Shown here piece after piece: positions 17,834 through 26,760 of a stretch of DNA of 64,000 nucleotides. The DNA lies in contig CANGNA010000006.1 in assembly GCA_947455215.1 (NCBI GenBank), forward strand, positions 32,254 through 96,253, read 5' to 3'. The translations under genes were made by a program, and so were the position numbers. The notes under the pieces were generated by a model. That model saw only the letters and a program-made list of their open reading frames with translations, was not told the DNA's origin and did no database searches. Each line of letters starts with the position of its first letter. Within the stretch, counting starts at the first letter, position 1. The stretch is from Chitinophagaceae bacterium. Lineage in GTDB: Bacteria; Bacteroidota; Bacteroidia; Chitinophagales; Chitinophagaceae.

Positions 17834-20101
17834 TTAACCTTTTGCGAACTCGCTACGGATAACGTTGAGTGCACCACCGGCCTTGAACCACTCGATCTGC
17901 TGCTCGTTGTAGGTATGGTTCACCTTGATAGACTCGTGAGAGCCATCAGCGTGATGCAATACTACTGTAAGCTGAGAACCCGGAGCGAAAGACTTCAGGC
18001 CTACGATGTCGATAACATCGTTCTCCTGGATCTTGTCGTAGTCTGCCTTGTCATCGAAAGTGATGGCCAGCATACCCTGCTTCTTCAGGTTGGTCTCATG
18101 GATGCGGGCAAAGCTCTTCACCAGTATGGCGTTCACACCCAGGTGGCGTGGCTCCATAGCTGCGTGCTCGCGGCTGCTGCCTTCGCCGTAGTTCTCGTCG
18201 CCTACTACTACGCTGCCCATACCCTGTGCTTTGTAAGCACGCTGTACAGCAGGCACTTCGCCGTAAGAACCGTCCAGCTGATTCTTTACTTTATTAGGCT
18301 CCATGTTGAAGGCATTGATAGCGCCAATCAGCATGTTGTTAGAGATATTATCCAGGTGACCACGGAATTTCAACCATGGACCAGCCATAGAGATGTGGTC
18401 GGTAGTACACTTGCCGAATGCTTTGATGAGGAGCTTCAGGCCCAGGTAGTCGTTACCATCCCATGGAGCGAATGGCGCCAGCAACTGCAGGCGGCTGCTT
18501 TCAGGGCTTACCACTACCTGTACACCAGAACCGTCAGCAGCAGGCGCTACATAACCAGCGTCTTCTACATCGAAACCGCGCGGAGGCAGTTCAAAGCCCT
18601 GTGGCTCAGCCAGCATCACCTCTTCGCCCTTTTCGTTCACCAGCTTATCCTTAAGCGGGTTGAAAGACAGGCTACCAGAGATAGCATAAGCTGTGGTGAT
18701 CTCAGGAGAAGCTACGAAGGCGTGCGTAGAAGCCAAACCGTCGTTACGCTTAGCAAAGTTCCTGTTGAATGAAGTAACGATAGTGTTCTTCTTGGCAGGA
18801 TCGTTTACGTGGCGCGCCCACTGGCCGATGCACGGACCGCAAGCGTTGGCCAGTACTACACCACCCATCTGGGCAAATGTATCCAGCATACCGTCGCGCT
18901 GAATAGTGAAACGCACCAGTTCAGAACCCGGAGTGATGGTGTATTCGCTCTTCGCCTTCAGGCCCTTGGCCATAGCATCTTTAGCTATGAAGGCTGAACG
19001 GCTGATATCTTCGTAAGACGAGTTGGTGCAAGAGCCAATGAGGGCAACCTCAACAGCATCAGGCCAGCCATGTTCTTTAACAGCAGCAGCCATCTCGCTG
19101 ATAGGCGTAGCCAGGTCAGGAGTGAAAGGACCGTTTACATATGGTTCCAGTTCATCGAGGTTGATCTCGATCAACTGATCGTAATAAACATGTGGTTCAG
19201 CGTATACTTCTTTATCAGAACGCAGGTGCTCAGCAACTTTATCAGCCAGCTCAGCTACGTCTGCACGGCCTGTACCCTTCAGGTAATCAGCCATCTTATG
19301 GTCGTAAGCAAACATAGAGCATGTAGCACCTATTTCGGCACCCATGTTACAGATAGTAGCTTTACCGGTGCAGCTCAGGCTTTCAGCACCTTCGCCAAAG
19401 TATTCTACTATAGCGCCAGTACCACCCTTTACAGTAAGGATACCGGCAACTTTCAGGATGATATCTTTTGCAGATGTCCAGCCGCTCATTTTACCGGTCA
19501 GCTTTACACCTATCAGTTTAGGCATTTTCAGCTCCCAAGGCAGGCCGGCCATTACGTCAACCGCATCGGCACCACCAACACCAATAGCTATCATACCCAG
19601 GCCACCGGCGTTAGGCGTGTGGCTGTCGGTACCGATCATCATTCCACCAGGGAAAGCATAGTTTTCCAACACAACCTGGTGAATGATACCAGCACCTGCG
19701 CGCCAGAAACCAATACCATACTTATTAGATATTGAAGCCAGGAAGTCGTAAACTTCTTTATTCACGTCAACGGCAGTAGCAAGGTCTTCTGTAGCACCAA
19801 CCTTTGCCTGTATCAGGTGATCGCAATGCACAGTGCTTGGTACAGCTACCTTACTACGACCGCAAGTATCGAACTGCAGGAGGGCCATTTGCGCAGTTGC
19901 ATCCTGCATAGCTACGCGGTCTGGCGAGAAGTTAACGTAATCTTTACCACGGCTGTAAGCGCGGGTCAACCCATCGTAGGCGTGGGAATAAAGTGTCTTT
20001 TCAGCCAGAGTCATCGGGCGGCCCAATGTCTTGCGGGCTGCCTCTGTCTTGCCAGGTAGTTGTTCGTAAACTTTCCTGATCAATTCAATATCAAATGCCA
20101 T
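17834..20101 (-). CDS. Aconitate hydratase, mitochondrial-type
   Basis: 755 residues, close to mitochondrial aconitase and shorter than E. coli AcnA (about 890). It interconverts citrate and isocitrate in the TCA cycle. Cluster cysteines are visible in [13 protein letters not shown] and [30 protein letters not shown] is the aconitase signature, and the C-terminal swivel domain has [18 protein letters not shown] and [15 protein letters not shown] with the substrate-binding arginine. A -7 box lies about 30 bases upstream and a hairpin follows the gene, so it is monocistronic. It would act just before 2-oxoglutarate, the likely substrate of the KorAB encoded nearby. Confidence 0.96.
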   Translation of the reverse strand: MAFDIELIRKVYEQLPGKTEAARKTLGRPMTLAEKTLYSHAYDGLTRAYSRGKDYVNFSPDRVAMQDATAQMALLQFDTCGRSKVAVPSTVHCDHLIQAKVGATEDLATAVDVNKEVYDFLASISNKYGIGFWRAGAGIIHQVVLENYAFPGGMMIGTDSHTPNAGGLGMIAIGVGGADAVDVMAGLPWELKMPKLIGVKLTGKMSGWTSAKDIILKVAGILTVKGGTGAIVEYFGEGAESLSCTGKATICNMGAEIGATCSMFAYDHKMADYLKGTGRADVAELADKVAEHLRSDKEVYAEPHVYYDQLIEINLDELEPYVNGPFTPDLATPISEMAAAVKEHGWPDAVEVALIGSCTNSSYEDISRSAFIAKDAMAKGLKAKSEYTITPGSELVRFTIQRDGMLDTFAQMGGVVLANACGPCIGQWARHVNDPAKKNTIVTSFNRNFAKRNDGLASTHAFVASPEITTAYAISGSLSFNPLKDKLVNEKGEEVMLAEPQGFELPPRGFDVEDAGYVAPAADGSGVQVVVSPESSRLQLLAPFAPWDGNDYLGLKLLIKAFGKCTTDHISMAGPWLKFRGHLDNISNNMLIGAINAFNMEPNKVKNQLDGSYGEVPAVQRAYKAQGMGSVVVGDENYGEGSSREHAAMEPRHLGVNAILVKSFARIHETNLKKQGMLAITFDDKADYDKIQENDVIDIVGLKSFAPGSQLTVVLHHADGSHESIKVNHTYNEQQIEWFKAGGALNVIRSEFAKG

Positions 20102-20131
20102 GAATTAATTATTTAGTGCGTTGAAACTGCG

Positions 20132-20139
20132 CAAATTTA
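20132..20139 (-). promoter_or_regulatory. Bacteroidetes -7 promoter box for aconitase
   Basis: TAAATTTG on the minus strand, an exact TAnnTTTG match, 30 bases before the ATG at 20101. No clear -33 TTG. Confidence 0.55.
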
Positions 20140-20347
20140 CCGAAAATGAAAGAGAAAATGAAACTGGGGTGACATTTACAGGATACGTTAACACATAAGC
20201 ATTATCCGCCGCATAATTACAGTTCTTATTGCCAGGTACTATGATCAGAAAAGAAGCAACCGACCACCGAGCTATTCAAATTTAAAAAAGGTTGATCTGG
20301 CACTCTAAAAAATGTATTTTTATCCCCTGTAACTAATAAAATACCTA

Positions 20348-21435
20348 ATGTGCACTATAAAAGTATTCACTTTCAGCCTCTTATTTTCTTTTTCCTGCTA
20401 CAATGTTGCTGCGCAATCTGATGCTGCCAAAGCCAAAGAACTGGGCATGGCTGCCATCAAACTGGAAGATGAAGGCAAAGCCGACGATGCCCTGGAATTA
20501 CTTGCCAAAGCCAAGGCCCTTGACCCCAGCAATTATGTTTACAGCTATGAAATGGCCTATTGTTATAAAGTAAAAAAAGAATATAAGCAAGGAATAGCCA
20601 TCATGCAAAACGTTGTAAAGATGAGCGGCATCAGGGAGGAATGTTACCAAATGCTCGGCAATCTTTACGATATGGACGGAGACAGCAGCCGGGCATTAAA
20701 AACCTATGCTGAAGGGTTGAAAGTTTTTCCCAATGCCGGGCAACTGTACCTGGAGACCGGCAATGTATATTTCGGCTATGAAGAATATAACAAAGCACTT
20801 CCTTTTTATGAAAAAGGCATAGAGGCAGACCCAACATTTTCTTCAAATTATTATCGCGCTACTCAAATATATACCGCATCATCAGAAGCCATATGGGGAA
20901 TGATCTATGGAGAGATCTTCATGAATCTGGAACGTAACAGTGACCGTACAGCCAACGTTAGCAAGTGGTTGTATGACACATACAAAGCAAACATCGAGAT
21001 CCATTCCAAAGACTCGATGGGCGTGCATTTTAGCAAAAACATAATAGTAAATGTTGATGATATTACAGACAAACACCACAAATTCAAATTACCCTTTAAT
21101 ATGATTTACGAACCCGTGATGTTGATGTCACTGATCTTAACAGACAGTATCAATACAGAGACCCTGTGTAGCATGAGAAAGAAATTCATAGAAATTTACT
21201 TCGAAAAAAACTACGACACCGACCATCCTAATGTTCTTTTCAGCTATCAAAAAAGTATAGAAAAGCAGGTTTTGCTGATGCCTATAACCATTGGATTCTT
21301 ATGAAGGGCGATGTGGATGCGTTTAGAAAATGGCAGGCAGCCAATAAACAAAACTGGGATGACTTTATTGCCTGGTTTAGCAAAAACAAAATACAGATCA
21401 CAAAGAAGAATGCGTTCATCAGTTCGAAAGCTTAA
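20348..21435 (+). pseudogene. Secreted TPR protein interrupted by a one-base frameshift
   Basis: The first frame reads 318 codons from ATG 20348 to TGA 21304. It has a signal peptide (VFTFSLLFSFSCYNVAAQ) and tetratricopeptide repeats (e.g. LLAKAKALDPSNYVYSYEMA, GLKVFPNAGQLYLETGNVYF). At 21249-21254 there is a run of six A. Adding one A would continue the protein as YQKKYRKAGFADAYNHWILM and on through KWQAANKQNWDDFIAWFSKN to a TAA at 21433-21435. Directly after the run the original frame reads an uncharacteristic tail ending MPITIGFL. So this is either a real one-base deletion or a homopolymer sequencing error. The function is not recognised; it may be a DUF4919-like exported protein, which I cannot confirm. 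Confidence 0.8.
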
Positions 21436-21437
21436 GT

Positions 21438-21478
21438 ATAAAAACAAAAGAGAGCAAATTGCTCTCTTTTGTTTTTAT
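21438..21478. terminator. Bidirectional terminator between TPR gene and purB
   Basis: A 19-bp inverted repeat with an AAT loop, A-rich at the base of one arm and T-rich at the other. It starts three bases after the TAA of the extended TPR frame, supporting 21435 as the true gene end, and faces the stop of purB 40 bases away. Confidence 0.85.
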
Positions 21479-21517
21479 GGCAAAATCACGCGTCGTTAAT
21501 GACGGTATTTAACAAGA

Positions 21518-22870
21518 CTACGAATACTTAAACTCCACCCCCACATAATTATGTGGCGTAATGGCCAGTAATTCCTTTTTTACCTTGTCGCTTACTTTCA
21601 GCTTGTTGATGAAAGTATGGATATCCTTTTTACCTATGCTGGCCTTGCCGCGGGTGAGCGCTTTCAATGCCTCGTATGGTTTAGGATAGTTCTCGCGGCG
21701 CAGTATGGTCTGGATGGCTTCGGCTACTACTGCCCAGTTGTGCTCCAGGTCGTCTTCCATTTTAGCCGCGTTCAGCAACAGCTTGCCCAGGCCCTTCTCC
21801 AGCGAGCGCAGCGCCAGGAAACTATGACTGAGCGGCATACCTACGTTGCGCAGCACAGTGCTATCCGTAAGATCGCGCTGCAGGCGGCTGATAGGCAGTT
21901 TGGCGCTCAGATGTTCGTATAGTGCATTGGCTATGCCCAGGTTACCCTCTGCATTTTCGAAATCTATGGGGTTTACCTTGTGTGGCATGGCGCTGCTGCC
22001 TACTTCACCTTCCTTCACCCTCTGGCGGAAATACTCCATGGAGATATACTGCCACATATCGCGGCACAGATCGATGAGGATGGTGTTGATACGTTTCAGC
22101 GCATCAAATTGCGCCGCTATATTATCGTAGTGCTCTATCTGGGTGGTGTACTGCATACGCTCCAGGCCCAGCTTTTCATTCACAAAAGCATTGCCGAAAT
22201 CTTCCCAATTGGTTTTAGGGAAGGCTACTTTATGCGCATTGAAATTACCAGTAGCTCCGCCAAACTTAGCTGCAAATGGCACGTGGCTCAGCTGCCTTAC
22301 CTGGCCCTCCAGGCGCTCCACAAATACCATTATTTCCTTACCCAGTGTGGTTGGCGATGCCGGCTGACCGTGCGTACGTGCCAGCATGGATATCTTGCTC
22401 CAATCCTTGGCCATACCTTTCAGGCTAAGGATGACATTGTATAATGCAGGCAGATATACATCTTCCAGTGCTTCTTTCCACAGCAATGGTGTGGCAGTAT
22501 TATTGATGTCCTGAGATGTAAGGCCGAAATGCACCCACTCCAGGCTTTCCCCGGCACCCATGGCCTCCAGCTTTTCTTTAAGGAAATACTCTACAGCCTT
22601 CACATCGTGGTTGGTGGTCTTTTCTATGGTCTTGATCTGTTGTGCATCAGCTTCAGAAAAAGCTTCGTACACCTCGCGCAGTTTGGCAGCCTTTACCTTG
22701 GCGGGCAGTTTGATGATCTTCCTTTCTGCCAGGAACAGGAAATATTCGACCTCTACACGTACGCGGTAGCGGATCAACCCAAATTCTGAAAAGTAAGGAG
22801 ATAATGCAGCCAACTGAGAGCGGTAACGACCGTCTATGGGGCTAATGGCGGTGAGCGTGTTCAATTCCAT
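21518..22870 (-). CDS. purB: Adenylosuccinate lyase
   Basis: 450 residues. It catalyses two purine steps: SAICAR to AICAR, and adenylosuccinate to AMP, each releasing fumarate. Signatures: NAISPIDGRYRSQL-type start (TAISPIDGRYRSQLAALSPY), TSQDINNTATPLL, ARTHGQPASPTTLGKE and the fumarase/ASL signature GSSAMPHKVNPIDFENAEGN with the catalytic serine loop. The N-terminus and length match the E. coli PurB-type subgroup. The -7 box sits only five bases before the ATG, so the transcript may be leaderless. Confidence 0.96.
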   Translation of the reverse strand: MELNTLTAISPIDGRYRSQLAALSPYFSEFGLIRYRVRVEVEYFLFLAERKIIKLPAKVKAAKLREVYEAFSEADAQQIKTIEKTTNHDVKAVEYFLKEKLEAMGAGESLEWVHFGLTSQDINNTATPLLWKEALEDVYLPALYNVILSLKGMAKDWSKISMLARTHGQPASPTTLGKEIMVFVERLEGQVRQLSHVPFAAKFGGATGNFNAHKVAFPKTNWEDFGNAFVNEKLGLERMQYTTQIEHYDNIAAQFDALKRINTILIDLCRDMWQYISMEYFRQRVKEGEVGSSAMPHKVNPIDFENAEGNLGIANALYEHLSAKLPISRLQRDLTDSTVLRNVGMPLSHSFLALRSLEKGLGKLLLNAAKMEDDLEHNWAVVAEAIQTILRRENYPKPYEALKALTRGKASIGKKDIHTFINKLKVSDKVKKELLAITPHNYVGVEFKYS

Positions 22871-22875
22871 GCGTG

Positions 22876-22883
22876 CAAAGATA
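22876..22883 (-). promoter_or_regulatory. -7 promoter box abutting the purB start codon
   Basis: TATCTTTG on the minus strand, an exact TAnnTTTG match, ends only five bases before the ATG at 22870. With initiation about 4-7 bases downstream the mRNA would begin at or next to the start codon. Confidence 0.55.
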
Positions 22884-22907
22884 GTTAATAGGGGAAAGAA
22901 GTTAATT

Positions 22908-23097
22908 AGTTAAAAGGGTAATAGGCTAAAAGGTTAAAAAGTAAAAGGTCAATAAGTCATATCCACCTGGATGCGTGCTTTTGGGGGGATGCTGTATCCC
23001 GCTGCTTTCGGCAAAATACTTGCTAATACTCATTTCTTTCTCCCCCGTTTCTGCATTTCCCTCCTATTAACCCTTTAACTTTTCAGCCTTTTAACCT
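22908..23097. repeat. Gene-free region with facing TTAAAAGG-type repeat tracts
   Basis: The 370-base gap between purB and the next gene has no credible coding frame. At its purB end a tract of degenerate TTAAAAGG words runs 22908-22955. Near its other end a complementary tract (ttaaccctttaacttttcag region) runs about 23063-23097. The two are inverted with respect to each other over roughly 110 bases of unrelated sequence. The arms are imperfect. Confidence 0.5.
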
Positions 23098-23240
23098 CCA
23101 AAGTCCCCCATTTTTCACCCGTTTTAGCGTTGTTACAAAAACGCTAATCACCCCCAATGCGGTAAATGAACGGCTGTAACTCAATATACTTTTACAGCGT
23201 CAAACACAACGTCTTTCACACTTTCAAACAGATCAACAAC

Positions 23241-23612
23241 ATGAAACACATCATCCTTATCGGCAGCTTTATTGCATTAGCTACCGCCACACACGCCCAG
23301 ACAAGCGACCATTCATCGTACACCACCACACCAGGCAAGCACCATGCTGCTACAAAGAGCGTGGCCCACGACAGCCAGTTTGCCGCTACAGAAATGACCT
23401 ACGAGGGCGGTGCTATCTCTTTTTCTAACCTGCCTGCAGAAACCAGGCAACCATGGGCTATTATTACCGATGAGAACGGTGAAGTAATGACGCAGTCGCG
23501 GATAAGCAGCGACCGGTCTATTGATGTACACAAACTATCAAGGGGAATGTACTTTGTATCGCTGGTATGCAGGAATAAGACGGAGAAAGCTTTTGTGCTG
23601 CAGGTGGAATAA
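23241..23612 (+). CDS. Small secreted protein with T9SS-tail-like C-terminus
   Basis: 123 residues from ATG 23241. An ATG 25 codons upstream is less likely because the signal peptide MKHIILIGSFIALATATHAQ starts here. The mature protein has a Ser/Thr/His-rich linker. Its C-terminal 65 residues (WAIITDENGEVMTQ, IDVHKLSRGMYFVSLVC, KAFVLQVE) resemble the second half of a T9SS type A sorting domain but lack the YPNP opening. Function unknown. It is followed by a strong hairpin. Confidence 0.7.
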   Translation: MKHIILIGSFIALATATHAQTSDHSSYTTTPGKHHAATKSVAHDSQFAATEMTYEGGAISFSNLPAETRQPWAIITDENGEVMTQSRISSDRSIDVHKLSRGMYFVSLVCRNKTEKAFVLQVE

Positions 23613-23613
23613 A

Positions 23614-23648
23614 ATAACAAGTGCCGTTCGATGAACGGCACTTGTTAT
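23614..23648. terminator. Bidirectional terminator
   Basis: A perfect 16-bp inverted repeat (ataacaagtgccgttc / gaacggcacttgttat) with a GAT loop, two bases after the stop codon of the plus-strand gene and 20 bases from the stop of the convergent MBL gene. Confidence 0.85.
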
Positions 23649-23667
23649 ATAATACATGTTGAAATAA

Positions 23668-24525
23668 CTATTTACCTATACGCTGTTCCAGCTCAGAGAG
23701 CGGGAACGCTTCTTTCAGGCGGATACCTTTTTCAGTATCCTGCAAGGTGCAGCACTCGTTCTTAGGATCATGTTCCAGGAACAGCACCCATTTGTTGGCT
23801 ACCGCCTCGCGGAGGATGCGGCCTTTTTCGGCAAGCGTATCCAGCGGGCGCATATCGTAAGACATGACCCAAGGCATGGATATATGACCAACGCTGGGCA
23901 GCAGATCGGCACAAAACAATATAGTGGTATCGTTGAACATGATCTGCGGCAGCATCATAGATTCTGTATGCCCTGTGCAGTAGCGGATACGGATATCCTG
24001 TATCCATTCTGCACCATCGGCTACATCTACAAAGCGCAGCTGGCCACTCTCTTCTATTGGCAGGATATTCTCTTTCAGGAAGGAGGCTTTCTCCCTGTCG
24101 TTGGGGTTGATGGCTTCGTTCCAATGCTTGTGGTTTGACCAATAGATGGCCTTTTTAAAGGTGGGCACCAGCTTGTCGCCTTCTCTCTTTATAGAGCCAC
24201 CGCAATGATCGAAGTGCAAGTGGGTAAGAAATACATCGGTAATATCATCGGTGGTGAAGCCGTGGGCTGCCAGGCTTTTCTCCAGCGTATCATCGCCATG
24301 TGGCTGAAAATGGCTGAAGAACTTTTCATCCTGCTTGGTGCCCATGCCATTATCTATCAGTATGCGATAGTTGCCATGCTCTATCAGCAGGCAGCGCATA
24401 GCCCAGGTACACATATTATTGTCATCGGATGGGTTTACCCTGTTCCACATAGATTTGGGCACAACGCCGTGCATAGCGCCGCCATCTAATTTAAAGTACC
24501 CGGTATTTATTGTGAATAACCTCAT
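23668..24525 (-). CDS. MBL-fold metallo-hydrolase
   Basis: 285 residues. The metal motif FLTHLHFDHCGGS (HxHxDH) is followed by HTESMMLPQ and CADLLPSVGHIS, which supply the later His and Asp ligands of the dinuclear zinc centre. The overall plan matches the N-acyl homoserine lactonase-like subgroup of MBL hydrolases (start of MRLFTINTGYFKLDGGAMHG, then RCLLIEHGNYRILIDNGMG). It is cytosolic with no signal peptide. Substrate cannot be read from sequence; it could be a lactonase or a general esterase. Confidence 0.87.
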   Translation of the reverse strand: MRLFTINTGYFKLDGGAMHGVVPKSMWNRVNPSDDNNMCTWAMRCLLIEHGNYRILIDNGMGTKQDEKFFSHFQPHGDDTLEKSLAAHGFTTDDITDVFLTHLHFDHCGGSIKREGDKLVPTFKKAIYWSNHKHWNEAINPNDREKASFLKENILPIEESGQLRFVDVADGAEWIQDIRIRYCTGHTESMMLPQIMFNDTTILFCADLLPSVGHISMPWVMSYDMRPLDTLAEKGRILREAVANKWVLFLEHDPKNECCTLQDTEKGIRLKEAFPLSELEQRIGK

Positions 24526-24572
24526 AAAAAGTAAAAGATAAAAAGTAAAAAACTTAAAAAATTGGGCTGTTA

Positions 24573-25904
24573 CTATAAAGTAGCCTTAGCCAGGTGTTCT
24601 GCTACCTGTTTCTTGTGTGCAAGATACAAAATCAATGCCCCCACTGCAAAAAACGAAATAAGCGCTAAGATAGCTGCACGCATATTCATCAGGCTATCGA
24701 TAAAGCCAAATGAGAACATACCAATAACTATGGCGAATTTCTCTGTCACATCGTAAAAGCTGAAGAACGACGCGGTATCGTGTGTTACGGGCATCAGCTT
24801 GGAATATGTAGAACGGCTAAGCGACTGGATACCGCCCATGACCAACCCTACCACCCCGGCTATTATATAAAACTGCCCGGCTGTTTGTACAAAATAGGCG
24901 CCTATACAAATACCTATCCACAGAAATACCACCAGTAACAATACCCGGAGATTGCCCCACAAGCCCGCCAGTTTGGCCATAAGATACGCCCCGGCTATAG
25001 CCACCAGCTGTATGATGAGAATAGTAGCTATCAGTTGCCCCTGCTCCAGGTTCAGCTCTTTACTGCCGAAAATGGCCGCAGCCAGCATAACTGTTTGCAC
25101 ACCCATGCTATAGAAAAAGAATGCGCCGAGATAAGTCTTCAACACAGGCATTTCTTTGAGCTGCGCCCATACTTTTTTTAGTTCTATAAAGCCACTGGCA
25201 ATGATACCGTGCTCGCGCTCCTGTGGTAATGCTGTGCCCTTGGGCAGTTTGGCAAAGGTGATCTGTGCAAAGCCGAACCACCAGATACCTACCAACATGA
25301 ATGACAGACGTGGCCCGAACGATTCGTCCTTGATACCGAACCATTCCGGCTTAAGAACGAATACAAAACAGATAAGCTGTAACAATACGCTACCTAGATA
25401 CCCATAAGAAAAGCCCTGTGCGCTTACCTTGTCGCGCTCGTGCTCCTCGGCTATCTCAGGCAGGTATGCATTGTAGAATACCAGGCTACCGCAATACCCA
25501 AGTGCCGCCAATGCCGCTGCAACAACGCCAAGCTCCAGCGTATCTTTTTTGAAGAAATACAGCGTGCAACACGCCGCAGAGCCGATGTAGCAGAACAATT
25601 GCATAAATGCCTTCTTGTTCCCTTTATAATCGGCAATAGATGAAAGGATAGGAGAAATGAGCGCAATAATAAGATAGGCTGCAGCAAGCGAATAGCTGAA
25701 CAACGAACTGTTCTTTACATGCATGCCGAAAAAAGACACTGTATCGTTGACTATTTTACCATTTTCCTTTACAGAGGTAACTGCCTCGTAATAAATAGGG
25801 AATATAGTAGACGTGATGACCAGGTTGTAGGCCGAATTGGCCCAGTCGTACATGGCCCATGCCCGCTGAACAGACTTTGATGATCTATGGCTTTTTGTAT
25901 CCAT
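24573..25904 (-). CDS. UMF1/Atg22-type MFS transporter
   Basis: 443 residues with about 12 hydrophobic helices. The N-terminal AWAMYDWANSAYNLVITSTI is the hallmark of the UMF1 (PF11700) branch of the major facilitator superfamily. It also has GGIQSLSRSTYSKLMP, typical of the late part of these proteins. Atg22 in yeast exports amino acids from vacuoles; the bacterial substrate is unknown. It sits 47 bases upstream of the MBL gene on the same strand and may share a transcript. A near-consensus -7 box (TACTTTAG, 25909-25916) ends four bases before the ATG. Confidence 0.88.
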   Translation of the reverse strand: MDTKSHRSSKSVQRAWAMYDWANSAYNLVITSTIFPIYYEAVTSVKENGKIVNDTVSFFGMHVKNSSLFSYSLAAAYLIIALISPILSSIADYKGNKKAFMQLFCYIGSAACCTLYFFKKDTLELGVVAAALAALGYCGSLVFYNAYLPEIAEEHERDKVSAQGFSYGYLGSVLLQLICFVFVLKPEWFGIKDESFGPRLSFMLVGIWWFGFAQITFAKLPKGTALPQEREHGIIASGFIELKKVWAQLKEMPVLKTYLGAFFFYSMGVQTVMLAAAIFGSKELNLEQGQLIATILIIQLVAIAGAYLMAKLAGLWGNLRVLLLVVFLWIGICIGAYFVQTAGQFYIIAGVVGLVMGGIQSLSRSTYSKLMPVTHDTASFFSFYDVTEKFAIVIGMFSFGFIDSLMNMRAAILALISFFAVGALILYLAHKKQVAEHLAKATL

Positions 25905-26001
25905 GCAACTAAAGTAGGGGATTTTTAAGCGATTGGAAAAATTTACGCCCAGGCATGCACAATATTTATATTATATTTACGTATACAATTAAACGATTGC
26001 T

Positions 26002-26679
26002 ATGAACCGGACTTACGTACCTACGTTATTACTATTGTTTGTTGCTGTGCTTTTTGCCCGGTGTAGTAAAACGTCTACTAATGTTACTCCAACATCAAGT
26101 GTGCATGAAATGTACTATTACCCCGATTCTGCATTAAGTGCTAATTTCCGTTACAAATCAGGCTCCTATTGGATATACCAGGATTCGGTGTCTGGCAGAA
26201 TAGATAGCTTTTACGTTGTGAGCAGCGATTCCAATGACCTAAAGCTTATTTCGCACGGAATGGGAATGACCGATATCACGCACTATATATCATACGAAAT
26301 CAAAATAAGGCAAATCAATATAAGCGGTTTAACAGGCACAACACCCTCAGATTGGTCGTTAAAATTAAGCAACAATAATGCACGTTTAACTCACGCAGAT
26401 AGCGGACAAACATCTGGCACACTTGCCACCTTTCTCTATCCGCTTAATACAGCAATGGGATATTCAGCCGACAGCATGATAATCATGTTCAATTATGATT
26501 ACTTTCTTACATCATTTAATAGTTATGACGGTGTTGTTGAGATGAAGCATGTTACAGCTGCAGAAAATGACGACTTTTTTGTTACCGAACATGGCGAAAT
26601 AGTGATCATGAACATCAACCATCCAGCTCATGGCATTCACCAGGTATGGGTAATGTTGCGATCGTTAGTTGTTATGTAA
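26002..26679 (+). CDS. Exported lipoprotein of unknown function
   Basis: 225 residues. Signal peptide with lipobox-like LFARCSKTST, so Cys20 is likely lipid-modified. The mature part has no family I recognise. It is rich in Ser, Tyr and Asp with alternating beta-like stretches (NFRYKSGSYWIYQDSVSGRI, SFYVVSSDSNDLKLIS). It precedes the large polysaccharide fusion gene on the same strand by about 80 bases, but no function links them. Confidence 0.75.
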   Translation: MNRTYVPTLLLLFVAVLFARCSKTSTNVTPTSSVHEMYYYPDSALSANFRYKSGSYWIYQDSVSGRIDSFYVVSSDSNDLKLISHGMGMTDITHYISYEIKIRQINISGLTGTTPSDWSLKLSNNNARLTHADSGQTSGTLATFLYPLNTAMGYSADSMIIMFNYDYFLTSFNSYDGVVEMKHVTAAENDDFFVTEHGEIVIMNINHPAHGIHQVWVMLRSLVVM

Positions 26680-26760
26680 GCTACTTATTCGTTATCATAC
26701 TCTATTTTGGCACAAACATTGCTTTAACGTGCAGGTAGCCCATCATTGGGACGAAAACAT

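Noticed and set aside
17915..18772. 285-codon open frame on the plus strand
   Set aside because: Antisense to aconitase.
26746..26748. TTG as the start of the polysaccharide fusion gene
   Set aside because: An in-frame ATG lies 15 bases downstream and the added residues are not conserved-looking.
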